Shown here piece after piece: positions 1 to 6,555 of a stretch of DNA of 7,539 nucleotides. The position numbers and the translations under genes are program-made. Position 1 is the stretch's first letter, and every line of letters starts with the position of its first letter. The notes beneath the pieces are model-generated. The model was not told where the DNA came from, did no database searches, and saw only the letters and a list, made by a program, of their open reading frames with translations. The DNA is taken from assembly GCA_934434905.1 (NCBI GenBank), contig CAKSAI010000147.1, positions 1-7,539 of the forward strand, read 5' to 3'. Source of the DNA: an uncultured Lachnospiraceae bacterium (lineage in GTDB: Bacteria > Bacillota > Clostridia > Lachnospirales > Lachnospiraceae).

Positions 1-489
1 AAGGTATTCGGCATCGATCCCAAGGTAGCCTTCTTAAGCTATTCTACCCTGGGTTCCGGCAAGGGCGAGGATGTTGACAAGATGCGCAATGCTGCTGCAA
101 AGGCTAAGGCGAAGCGCCCGGATCTGGCTATCGAGGGTGAGATCCAGTTCGATGCGGCCGTATCCCCCAGAGTGGCTCGTACCAAGTGTCCGGACAGCCC
201 GGTGGCTGGTCATGCCAACACTTTTGTTTTCCCGGATATCAATGCCGGAAATATCGGCTACAAGATCGCACAGCGTCTTGGTAACTTTGATGCGTACGGC
301 CCGATCCTCTTAGGATTGAATGCTCCCATCAACGATCTGTCCAGAGGCTGCAACGCGGAGGAGGTATACTCCATGGCAATCATCACAGCAGCTCTGGCGG
401 AGGATGACGAGGATGTGAGCATAGAGGCAGCGGCTTCGCGTGAAGAGCCGCCGTTCCCCGGATTCTCTTCCTATAAGAAGATACGATAA
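1..489 (+). CDS. pta: Phosphate acetyltransferase, C-terminal part (5' end outside window)
   Basis: The reading frame is open from base 1 and ends at TAA 487-489, giving the last 162 residues of a protein that normally has about 330. Pta interconverts acetyl-CoA plus phosphate and acetyl-phosphate plus CoA in the cytoplasm, upstream of acetate kinase in acetate and ATP formation. Recognisable family segments are SYSTLGSGKGEDVDKM near the start, then DLAIEGEIQFDAAVSP, the PVAGHANTFVFPDINAGNIGYK stretch (key residues G, H, N, F, P, D) and GPILLGLNAPINDLSRGC. The match to the PTA_PTB family is strong by eye; phosphate butyryltransferase is less likely because of these Pta-like segments. The protein usually stops soon after the MAIITAALA segment. 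Here it continues for 29 residues (400-486), first acidic (EDDEDVSIE) and then PPFPGFSSYKKIR. No acetate kinase gene follows; the next gene is plsX after 268 bases. Confidence 0.95.
   Translation, partial: KVFGIDPKVAFLSYSTLGSGKGEDVDKMRNAAAKAKAKRPDLAIEGEIQFDAAVSPRVARTKCPDSPVAGHANTFVFPDINAGNIGYKIAQRLGNFDAYGPILLGLNAPINDLSRGCNAEEVYSMAIITAALAEDDEDVSIEAAASREEPPFPGFSSYKKIR
430..451 (+). other. Small GC-rich hairpin inside the pta tail
   Basis: GCGGCT at 430-435 can pair with AGCCGC at 446-451. Alternatively GCGGCTTC (430-437) folds on GAAG (442-445) and CCGC (448-451) with a 2-base bulge and a GCGT loop. It sits within the unusual C-terminal extension of pta. No T-run follows, so it is not an intrinsic terminator. 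It may be chance in GC-rich coding sequence, or the trace of a small palindromic insertion that lengthened the protein. Confidence 0.3.
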
Positions 490-556
490 TCGTAATTATT
501 CAGAGCCAAGGCAATTTACATAAAATATCGGAATCATGCTTGCGTGAACGAAGATA

Positions 557-659
557 TTTTTGAGGCAGAAAGGGCCTCTGTGTATTTTACATGCCATATC
601 AGGCAGGAGTTGTCCTGCATGGACGGCATGGGGATGCACAGGGGCTTTCTTTGCAAAAA
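557..659 (+). other. Long imperfect hairpin, candidate structured RNA in the pta-plsX gap
   Basis: Bases 565-588 can pair with 631-654 as a continuous 24-pair helix: 15 Watson-Crick pairs, 8 G-U pairs and one A-C mismatch (570/649). After a bulged A589, CATGCC 590-595 pairs with GGCATG 625-630. Further in, GCAGGA 603-608 pairs with TCCTGC 613-618 around a GTTG loop. A T-run at 557-561 could also pair with the A-run at 655-659, after a 3-base bulge. The G-U pairs would become A-C in the opposite strand, so the fold is favoured only in a + strand transcript. No T-run follows the 3' side, so it does not look like a terminator. It lies upstream of the predicted plsX promoter and would be carried on transcripts reading out of pta. 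I do not recognise it as a named RNA class. Confidence 0.55.
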
Positions 660-666
660 ATTATGG

Positions 667-695
667 TTGATTTCTAACCGGACATATAGTATATT
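667..695 (+). promoter_or_regulatory. Predicted sigma-A type promoter for plsX and downstream genes
   Basis: TTGATT at 667-672 and TATATT at 690-695 are separated by exactly 17 bases. They match the TTGACA / TATAAT consensus at four and five of six positions. Transcription would begin near 702, giving a leader of roughly 55 bases before plsX. The surrounding sequence is AT-rich. No clear FapR-like or FabT-like operator was recognised around it. It would drive plsX-acpP and perhaps rnc-smc-ftsY, with no strong promoter seen in between. Confidence 0.55.
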
Positions 696-745
696 TTGAT
701 ATAGGTATTTTCCAGAATGCAAAATTGCCCTGCACGCAGGGGGAA

Positions 746-751
746 AGGAAG
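746..751 (+). promoter_or_regulatory. plsX ribosome binding site
   Basis: AGGAAG lies 6 bases before the ATG at 758. This spacing supports that start over the in-frame TTG at 725, which has no such site and would add 11 unlikely residues, and over the ATG at 767. Confidence 0.8.
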
Positions 752-757
752 AATTTC

Positions 758-1777
758 ATGCAGGAAATGGTCAAAGTAGCGGTGGATGCCATGGGCGGTG
801 ACAATGCCCCCGGCGAACTGGTGAAGGGCGCGGTGGATGCTGTTACGATGAGAAAAGAGATCAAGGTGTTTCTGGTGGGTCAGGAAGCCGTAGTTCGGGA
901 AGAACTGGCGAAATACACTTACCCGGAAGACCAGATCGAGGTTGTGGATGCCCCGGAAGTCATTGAGACAGCGGAGCCGCCGGTGATGGCAATCCGGAAG
1001 AAGAAGCAGTCATCCATTGTGATGGGTATGAATATGGTAAAGCAGGAGCAGGCGGATGCCTTTGTGTCAGCCGGAAGCTCCGGAGCGATTCTGGTTGGCG
1101 GACAGGTTATCGTAGGAAGGATCAAGGGAGTAGAGCGCCCGCCGTTGGCGCCGTTGATTCCTACGGAGCGCGGCGTGTCATTGCTGATCGACTGCGGAGC
1201 CAATGTGGACGCACGGCCGTCCCACCTGGTGCAGTTTGCGCAGATGGGCTCCATATACATGGAAAATGTTGTCGGCGTGAAGAAGCCGAAGGTCGCTATT
1301 GTCAACATCGGCGCAGAGGAGGAGAAGGGGAATGCCCTGGTGAAGGAGACGTTTCCTCTGCTGAAGGAGTGCCCCGGCATCAATTTTGTAGGCAGTATAG
1401 AGGCGCGGGATATTCCCCACGGGGAAGCGGACGTCATCGTCTGCGAGGCTTTTGTGGGAAATGTAATTCTGAAGCTCTATGAGGGAACTGCATCCGCGCT
1501 GATGGGAGTGGTGAAGCAGGGCATGATGACGAGCTTAAGGAGCAGGATCGGTGCATTATTGGTGAAGCCGGCTTTGAAGAAGTCGTTGAAGGCCTTCGAC
1601 GCCTCGGCTTACGGCGGAGCGCCGTTATTGGGACTCAAGGGCCTGGTGGTGAAGACACATGGAAGTTCAAAAGCACAGGAAGTGACGAATTCGATCATTC
1701 AGTGCGTTACCTTTAAAGAACAGCAGATCAATGAGAAGATCAAGAAAAATATTGGAATATCTTCCGAGGAAGATTAG
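758..1777 (+). CDS. plsX: Phosphate acyltransferase PlsX
   Basis: PlsX converts acyl-ACP and phosphate to acyl-phosphate, which PlsY then uses to acylate glycerol-3-phosphate. It is the first step of phospholipid synthesis in most Gram-positive bacteria, at the inner face of the membrane. The product has 339 residues, a normal family length. Family hallmarks are VAVDAMGGDNAPGE near residues 7-20, SSGAILVGG, the DCGANVDARPSHLVQFAQMG stretch (D, G, N, D, P, L), VAIVNIGAEEEKGN, EAFVGNVILKLYEGTA and GGAPLLGLKGLVVKTHGSS. The fold is related to that of Pta, but sequence and context separate them clearly. The stop TAG at 1775-1777 is only 12 bases before acpP, so the enzyme and its substrate carrier are surely cotranscribed. 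The start is ATG 758, chosen for its ribosome binding site. Confidence 0.97.
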   Translation: MQEMVKVAVDAMGGDNAPGELVKGAVDAVTMRKEIKVFLVGQEAVVREELAKYTYPEDQIEVVDAPEVIETAEPPVMAIRKKKQSSIVMGMNMVKQEQADAFVSAGSSGAILVGGQVIVGRIKGVERPPLAPLIPTERGVSLLIDCGANVDARPSHLVQFAQMGSIYMENVVGVKKPKVAIVNIGAEEEKGNALVKETFPLLKECPGINFVGSIEARDIPHGEADVIVCEAFVGNVILKLYEGTASALMGVVKQGMMTSLRSRIGALLVKPALKKSLKAFDASAYGGAPLLGLKGLVVKTHGSSKAQEVTNSIIQCVTFKEQQINEKIKKNIGISSEED

Positions 1778-1789
1778 AAAGGAAAAAAG

Positions 1790-2020
1790 ATGGAATTTGA
1801 AAAGTTGAAGAAAATTATTGCGGAAGTACTGAATGTGGATGAGGAAGAGATCACCATGGAAACGACCTTCGTGGACGACCTGGGTGCGGACTCACTGGAT
1901 ATCTTCCAGATCATTATGGGACTGGAAGAAGAGTTTGATATCGAGATCGCCAACGAGGACGCTGAGAAGATCGTTACCGTAGGAGATGCGGTGGAGCAGA
2001 TTAAGAACGCTTTAAATTAA
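1790..2020 (+). CDS. acpP: Acyl carrier protein
   Basis: This small acidic protein of 76 residues carries growing fatty acids on a phosphopantetheine arm and hands acyl groups to PlsX. The modification site is Ser35 in GADSLD, the invariant DSL motif. The helix after it reads IFQIIMGLEEEFDIEI, where many ACPs have a more LVELVMALEEEF-like sequence; this is within family variation. The charge is strongly negative, as expected. The ribosome binding site AAGGA (1779-1783) is 6 bases before the ATG. It follows plsX by 12 bases. After its TAA comes a large palindromic repeat, which might protect the 3' end of this normally abundant mRNA or separate its expression from that of rnc (inference). A specialised polyketide or D-alanyl carrier is less likely given the neighbours. 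Confidence 0.97.
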   Translation: MEFEKLKKIIAEVLNVDEEEITMETTFVDDLGADSLDIFQIIMGLEEEFDIEIANEDAEKIVTVGDAVEQIKNALN

Positions 2021-2022
2021 GT

Positions 2023-2157
2023 TAACAGTTCAGCCAGACCGACACCGGTTCTATAAAACGTGACCCAGGGCACCTTCTCTTGCCGCAATGCGGCAATTCA
2101 CCTTGTGCTTGCACGAATTTATAGAACCGGTATCGGTCTGAGGGCGTGGGCTGAACT
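2023..2157 (+). repeat. Composite palindromic repeat between acpP and rnc
   Basis: An outer stem pairs 2027-2035 (AGTTCAGCC) with 2149-2157 (GGCTGAACT). Nine unpaired bases (2140-2148) follow the inner stem on the right only. The inner stem pairs 2036-2057 with 2118-2139, 21 of 22 positions; the exception is C2043/A2132. After a small internal loop, CGTG 2059-2062 can pair with CACG 2112-2115. In the apical region TTGCCGC (2080-2086) and GCGGCAA (2090-2096) form a further hairpin. Its half-sites recur at the end of ftsY: TAACAGTTCAGCCAGA (2023-2038) is identical there, and GGGCGTGGGCTGAAC (2142-2156) differs at one base. No T-run follows, so it is not a typical terminator. It ends three bases before the rnc ribosome binding region. 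I do not recognise a named repeat family. Confidence 0.85.
2036..2139 (+). repeat. Inner inverted-repeat element within the acpP-rnc palindrome
   Basis: This 104-base element has near-perfect 22-base inverted ends (2036-2057 and 2118-2139) around a centre of about 60 bases that contains its own hairpin. The ftsY-end copy of the outer repeat has only AT where this stretch sits, so the element looks like an insertion into the outer repeat, or a naturally variable middle. It is too small to encode a transposase. The inverted ends and filled-versus-empty arrangement resemble a miniature element, but no convincing target duplication is visible; at most GA flanks each side. Confidence 0.5.
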
Positions 2158-2160
2158 TCT

Positions 2161-2174
2161 AGGAAGTGGCAGGA
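2161..2174 (+). promoter_or_regulatory. rnc ribosome binding region
   Basis: AGGAAG (2161-2166) is 11 bases and AGGA (2171-2174) 3 bases before ATG 2178; neither spacing is ideal. The alternative GTG at 2166 would have AGGAA touching the start codon, which is too close. The palindrome ends at 2157, so folding or cleaving it could change access to this site. Confidence 0.5.
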
Positions 2175-2177
2175 AAA

Positions 2178-2918
2178 ATGAATAATAAAATTATTGAATT
2201 TCAGGAAAAAATAGGATATCAGTTTCAAAATGTGAGACTGTTGGAGCTGGCGCTGACGCATAGCTCTTATGCAAATGAAAATCGGCGGGGGAAGCTTGCG
2301 AACAATGAGCGTCTGGAATTTCTGGGAGATGCGGTGTTGGAGCTTGTGAGCAGTGACTTACTGTATGAGAAGTACCCCCAGAGGCCGGAAGGAGATCTGA
2401 CGCGGATTCGTGCAAGCCTGGTATGTGAACAGACACTGGCATTCTGCACCAGGGAGCTGGAGCTTGGAAAGTATCTGCTTCTGGGAAAGGGCGAAGACCT
2501 GACCGGAGGGCGGGAACGCAAGTCCGTACTGTCGGATGCACTGGAGGCCGTGATCGGCGCTGTTTATCTGGATGGTGGTTTTGCTAATGCAAAAGAGTTT
2601 ATTTACAAATTTGTGCTGAATGACATGGAGCATAAGCAGCTCTTTTTTGATAGCAAGACTATCCTGCAGGAAGTGGTACAGGGACAGCATGAGGGCGAGA
2701 TCAGCTATCGGCTTGTGGATGAATTCGGGCCTGACCATGACAAGAAATATGTGGTGGAGGTTCAGGTAGGCGACAAGGCTTTGGGCCGTGGAGAGGGAAA
2801 AACGAAGAAGAATGCAGAGCAGGAGGCGGCATATCAGGCGTTGTTGCTTATGAAGAAAAGAGGCGTTGCGTTAGAGGGGCATGCTCACTTGGTTACCAAG
2901 GAGGAAATATGTATTTAA
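2178..2918 (+). CDS. rnc: Ribonuclease III
   Basis: RNase III cuts double-stranded RNA, matures rRNA precursors and turns over structured mRNAs. The product has 246 residues from ATG 2178, typical for the family. The catalytic domain holds LALTHSSYANE (24-34) and the signature NERLEFLGD (43-51). E44, E47 and D51 correspond to the acidic residues of the E. coli active site, and D120 and E123 in SDALEAVIGAVYLDGG to the second metal-binding pair. A double-stranded RNA-binding domain runs from about 158 to 227, starting DSKTILQEVVQG and ending with KTKKNAEQEAAYQAL. All key residues are present, so the enzyme should be active. A GTG at 2166 would add four residues (MAGK) but is poorly placed for translation. 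The gene overlaps smc by 10 bases. The long hairpin just upstream is a plausible self-cleavage target (inference). Confidence 0.96.
   Translation: MNNKIIEFQEKIGYQFQNVRLLELALTHSSYANENRRGKLANNERLEFLGDAVLELVSSDLLYEKYPQRPEGDLTRIRASLVCEQTLAFCTRELELGKYLLLGKGEDLTGGRERKSVLSDALEAVIGAVYLDGGFANAKEFIYKFVLNDMEHKQLFFDSKTILQEVVQGQHEGEISYRLVDEFGPDHDKKYVVEVQVGDKALGRGEGKTKKNAEQEAAYQALLLMKKRGVALEGHAHLVTKEEICI
2898..2904 (+). promoter_or_regulatory. smc ribosome binding site inside rnc
   Basis: AAGGAGG is a full-strength Shine-Dalgarno sequence 4 bases before ATG 2909. It lies within the last rnc codons, so ribosomes finishing rnc can pass directly to smc. Confidence 0.85.
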
Positions 2919-5900
2919 AAAGTATTGAGGTGCATGGTTTTAAATCCTTTGCAAATAAGATCGTGTTTGAATTTCATAACGGCATCACCGGAATCGTGGG
3001 GCCAAATGGCAGCGGTAAGAGCAATGTGGCGGATGCGGTGCGCTGGGTGCTGGGAGAGCAGCGGGCGAAGCAGCTTAGAGGTGCCAGCATGCAGGACATT
3101 ATTTTTGCCGGAACGGAGAATCGCAAGCCCCTAAGCTATGCCTATGTAGCGATCACGCTGGACAATGCGGACCGGCAGCTGAATCTGGACTACAACGAGG
3201 TTACCATCGCACGTCGGGTATATCGCTCCGGTGAGAGTGAATATCTGATGAATGGTGCGCCCTGTCGTTTGAAGGACGTCAACGAGCTGTTTTACGATAC
3301 CGGTATCGGTAAGGAAGGTTACTCCATCATCGGGCAGGGTCAGATTGAGAAGATCCTAAGCGGTAAGCCGGAGGAGCGGCGTGAGCTCTTTGACGAGGCA
3401 GCCGGGATCGTGAAGTATAAGCGGCGCAAGGCCACCGCCCAGAAGAAGCTGGAGGATGAGCGGGCCAACCTGGTGCGTGTCAACGATATCCTGGCCGAAT
3501 TGGAGAAGCAGATCGGGCCGCTGGAACGTCAATCCGAGAAGGCGAAGATCTATCTGAAGAAAAAGGAAGAACAGAAGACCTACGATGTGAATCTTTTTCT
3601 CATGGAAGTCTCCCGCATGGAGAAGCAGCTTGACGAGGTCGGAGAGAAGATCGTCGTTGCAGACCGGGAATATCAGGATTCTAACACCTCCTTTGAGCGC
3701 ATAAAAAAACAGTATGAGAAGACGGAGCAGGATATGGAGACCCTGGAGGGGGCCATCAGCCTGGTCCGGGAGGAGCTTGGCAATACCAGTGTGCTGAAGG
3801 GCAAGCTGGAGGGCCAGATCAATGTATTGAAGGAACAGATCCACGGGGCAGAGCAGAATGAGGAGCATTTTGCCAGCCGCCGGGAAGTAGTGCTCAAGGA
3901 TAAGGCAGAACGGGAAAGCGAGCTTGCAGTCTACGAGGAGCAGGCGAAGGAGCTGGAGCAGCAGCTTGCTGCGGCCGGGGAGAAGCGCGACGCTGTGATG
4001 GAGCGTTATTCCAGAGTTGCCGGAGAGATCGCCCGCTGCCAGGAGGGCATAGAACAGGGCAAGAATGAGATCATCGAGCTTCTGAACAACAAGGCGTCTA
4101 CCAAGGCACGTATGCAGCGGTATGACACCATGATGGAGCAGGTGAATATCCGCAAGGCTCAACTGAGTAAGCGTCTTCTGGAGCGCAAGGGCGAGGAAGA
4201 GACGTTAAGCGCCATGGTGGCGGATGCAGACCGGGCATTTGAAGAGGTAAATCAGCATTATACGAAGCTGACGGAGGAGGAGCAGAGGCTTACCCTTAAG
4301 CGCCGCGAATGGCAGGAGAAGCTGGAGGAGGTTCGCCGGAAGCTGGAGGAGGACACCACAGGCTATCACAGGGAGCAGTCCAGACTGGAATCCATGATGA
4401 ACATTGCGGAGCGCTATGACGGCTACGGCAACAGCATCCGCCGTGTCATGGAGTGCCGGGAGAAGGAGCCTGGGATCCTGGGCGTTGTGGCGGATCTCAT
4501 CAAGGTGGAGAAGACGTATGAGGTTGCCATCGAGACGGCTCTCGGCGGCAGCATCCAGAATATCGTTACCGCAGAGGAGGATACCGCCAAGCGCATGATC
4601 CAGTATCTGAAGCAGAACCGCTACGGGCGCGCCACATTCCTGCCGCTGACCAGCATTGGAAAGAAGGAGCCTCAGATCAACCAGAAGGCGCTGTCAGAGC
4701 CTGGTGTGATCGGTATGGGAAATACGCTTGTACATACGGAAGCGCGTTTTGAGGGGCTGGCCGGATACCTTCTGGGAAGAACCTATGTGGTGGATCACAT
4801 CGATCATGCCATCGCATTGGCCCGGAAATACCAGTATTCTCTGCGGATCGTGACGCTGGAGGGCGAATCTTTAAGTCCCGGCGGATCCATGACCGGCGGT
4901 GCTTTCAAGAATACCAGCAACCTGCTGGGAAGAAAGCGCGAGATTGAGGAACTGGAGAAGAAGGTGGCACAGTTAAAGGAAGCCATCGCAGAACACCGCC
5001 GTCGGTTGGAGGACATCCAGACTGCCAGAGAGCTCTTAAAGGACGATCTCGCCAAGGTTCAGGAAGAACTGAAGGACGTGATGGTGAAGCAGAATACAGC
5101 GAAGCTGAACGCCCAGCGTGTCCGTGAGCAGAAGCAGGAAAATGACGAGAGCTATACAGGACTGAAGACGGAGAGCCGTGAGATTGAAGAGCAGATCCGG
5201 GAGTTGAACGAGAGCAAAGAGGTCATCCGCCAGGAGATTGCGAAGGCCGATGAGCGTGAGAAGGAGATCGAGGAAGAAAACGTCCGTTTCCAGAAGATCT
5301 TAGAGGAGCAGAGTGCTCTGCAGGAGCAGGTGCAGACGGAGGTCTCCGGCGTTCAGCTGGAGGAGGCCAACATCAGCCAGAAGGCAGGCTTTGTGCAGGA
5401 AAATGTAACCCGTATCCGGGGAGAGATCCGAAAGCTCATGGAGGAGCTGGCCCAGATACAGGAGGACGCTTCCCAGTCCCAGGAGGACATCAAGAAGAAG
5501 CAGCATGACATCGAAGAGATTGAGAAGACCATCGCGGCTTCCGTGGAGGCCCACAGCGACCTGGAAGAAAGACTCTTAAAGCACCAGCAGGAAAAGGAAG
5601 CGATGGCAGCCAGGCAGAAGGGATTTTTCCAAAAAAGGGAGGAAATATCGGAGCAGATCAGCAACCTGGATAAGGAGCTGTTCCGCTTGAACAACCAGAA
5701 GGAGAAGCTGACGGAGAGCCTGGAGAGCCAGAATAATTACATGTGGGAGGAGTACGAGCTTACCTACCACAATGCCATGAGCCTTCGGAACGAGGAGTAT
5801 CAGAGTGCGCCACAGTTGAAGCAGCTGCTCTCTGCCGTCAAGGATGAGATCAAGAAGCTGGGCGATGTGAATGTGAACGCCATCGAGGACTACAAGAACC

Positions 5901-6469
5901 TGTCGGAACGTTACACCTTCCTGAAGACGCAGCATGACGACCTGGTGACGGCCGAGAAGACGTTGATGGATATCATCGAGGATCTGGACACCGGGATGCG
6001 CAAGCAGTTTATGGAGAAGTTCGCGGAGATCCAGCGGGAGTTTGACAAGGCATTTAAGGAATTGTTCGGCGGCGGAAAGGGAAGCCTGGAGTTGGTGGAG
6101 GATGAGGATATCCTGGAATGTGGAATCCGCATTATCGCCCAGCCGCCGGGAAAGAAGCTGCAGAACATGATGCAGCTGTCCGGCGGAGAGAAGTCTCTGA
6201 CGGCGATCTCACTGTTGTTTGCCATTCAGAATCTAAAGCCGTCCCCCTTCTGTCTTCTGGATGAGATCGAGGCGGCGCTGGATGATTCCAACGTGGGACG
6301 GTTCGCCCAATATCTGCATCGGCTGACGAAGAATACGCAGTTTATCGTTATCACCCACCGACGCGGCACCATGGCGGCGGCAGACCGTCTCTACGGAATT
6401 ACCATGCAGGAGAAGGGTGTATCAACCCTGGTGTCGGTGAACCTCATCGAGGAAGGGCTGGATGATTGA
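2909..6469 (+). CDS. smc: Chromosome partition protein SMC
   Basis: SMC is the ATPase of bacterial condensin. It dimerises at its hinge and, with ScpA and ScpB (not in this window), compacts and segregates the chromosome. The product has 1186 residues, the usual length. Order: N-terminal head with Walker A GPNGSGKS (31-38) and the GQGQIEKILSGKPEERR segment; first coiled-coil arm, about 170-515, rich in E, K, Q and R; hinge, about 520-665, from GILGVVADLI to SPGGSMTGG; returning coiled coil, about 670-1010; C-terminal head with the ABC signature LSGGEK (1090-1095), Walker B FCLLDE (1114-1119, D1118 and catalytic E1119) and the VITHRRGTM segment. All ATPase motifs are intact. The start overlaps the end of rnc by 10 bases in another frame, which suggests translational coupling. 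ftsY follows after 86 bases. Confidence 0.98.
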   Translation: MYLKSIEVHGFKSFANKIVFEFHNGITGIVGPNGSGKSNVADAVRWVLGEQRAKQLRGASMQDIIFAGTENRKPLSYAYVAITLDNADRQLNLDYNEVTIARRVYRSGESEYLMNGAPCRLKDVNELFYDTGIGKEGYSIIGQGQIEKILSGKPEERRELFDEAAGIVKYKRRKATAQKKLEDERANLVRVNDILAELEKQIGPLERQSEKAKIYLKKKEEQKTYDVNLFLMEVSRMEKQLDEVGEKIVVADREYQDSNTSFERIKKQYEKTEQDMETLEGAISLVREELGNTSVLKGKLEGQINVLKEQIHGAEQNEEHFASRREVVLKDKAERESELAVYEEQAKELEQQLAAAGEKRDAVMERYSRVAGEIARCQEGIEQGKNEIIELLNNKASTKARMQRYDTMMEQVNIRKAQLSKRLLERKGEEETLSAMVADADRAFEEVNQHYTKLTEEEQRLTLKRREWQEKLEEVRRKLEEDTTGYHREQSRLESMMNIAERYDGYGNSIRRVMECREKEPGILGVVADLIKVEKTYEVAIETALGGSIQNIVTAEEDTAKRMIQYLKQNRYGRATFLPLTSIGKKEPQINQKALSEPGVIGMGNTLVHTEARFEGLAGYLLGRTYVVDHIDHAIALARKYQYSLRIVTLEGESLSPGGSMTGGAFKNTSNLLGRKREIEELEKKVAQLKEAIAEHRRRLEDIQTARELLKDDLAKVQEELKDVMVKQNTAKLNAQRVREQKQENDESYTGLKTESREIEEQIRELNESKEVIRQEIAKADEREKEIEEENVRFQKILEEQSALQEQVQTEVSGVQLEEANISQKAGFVQENVTRIRGEIRKLMEELAQIQEDASQSQEDIKKKQHDIEEIEKTIAASVEAHSDLEERLLKHQQEKEAMAARQKGFFQKREEISEQISNLDKELFRLNNQKEKLTESLESQNNYMWEEYELTYHNAMSLRNEEYQSAPQLKQLLSAVKDEIKKLGDVNVNAIEDYKNLSERYTFLKTQHDDLVTAEKTLMDIIEDLDTGMRKQFMEKFAEIQREFDKAFKELFGGGKGSLELVEDEDILECGIRIIAQPPGKKLQNMMQLSGGEKSLTAISLLFAIQNLKPSPFCLLDEIEAALDDSNVGRFAQYLHRLTKNTQFIVITHRRGTMAAADRLYGITMQEKGVSTLVSVNLIEEGLDD

Positions 6470-6555
6470 GCGTAAGGCTGTGCGGAATGTGCATAGAGAC
6501 GGAAGCATAGGATATGATAGGAAGATGAGTATTTTCACAGGAAGGAACAGGACAG

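Noticed and set aside
481..499. Small AT-rich palindromes around the pta stop codon (TACGA-TAA-TCGTA and ATAAT/ATTAT)
   Set aside because: Stems of five weak pairs with no T-run after them; likely chance in AT-rich sequence.
498..526. Promoter with TAAAAT at 521-526 after pta
   Set aside because: No acceptable -35 hexamer at 16-18 bases upstream.
562..581. GAGGC/GCCTC mini-hairpin as a pta terminator
   Set aside because: Only five pairs and no T-run after it; the T-run lies before it. These bases are better used in the much longer helix 565-654.
591..677. 28-codon + strand frame beginning MPYQAGVV in the pta-plsX gap
   Set aside because: No ribosome binding site before the ATG, and the frame runs through the hairpin arms. 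Pairing explains the sequence better than coding.
534..722. Open frame of 62 codons on the - strand in the pta-plsX gap
   Set aside because: TTG start, no clear ribosome binding site, no recognisable family. It only reads across the hairpin.
919..1437. Open frame of 172 codons on the - strand inside plsX
   Set aside because: Lies wholly antisense to a well-supported gene, with no recognisable domain or ribosome binding site.
2022..2261. 79-codon - strand frame across the acpP-rnc gap
   Set aside because: Covers the palindrome and the antisense of the rnc start; no domain recognised.
3356..4162. Open frame of 268 codons on the - strand inside smc
   Set aside because: Leucine-rich low-complexity product antisense to the smc coiled coil. 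It is the expected shadow of repeated E/K/Q codons and matches no family.
6490..6518. Possible ftsY promoter with TATGAT at 6513-6518
   Set aside because: The -10 is passable, but the -35 position (TGCATA at 17 bases) matches poorly, and there is no other support.
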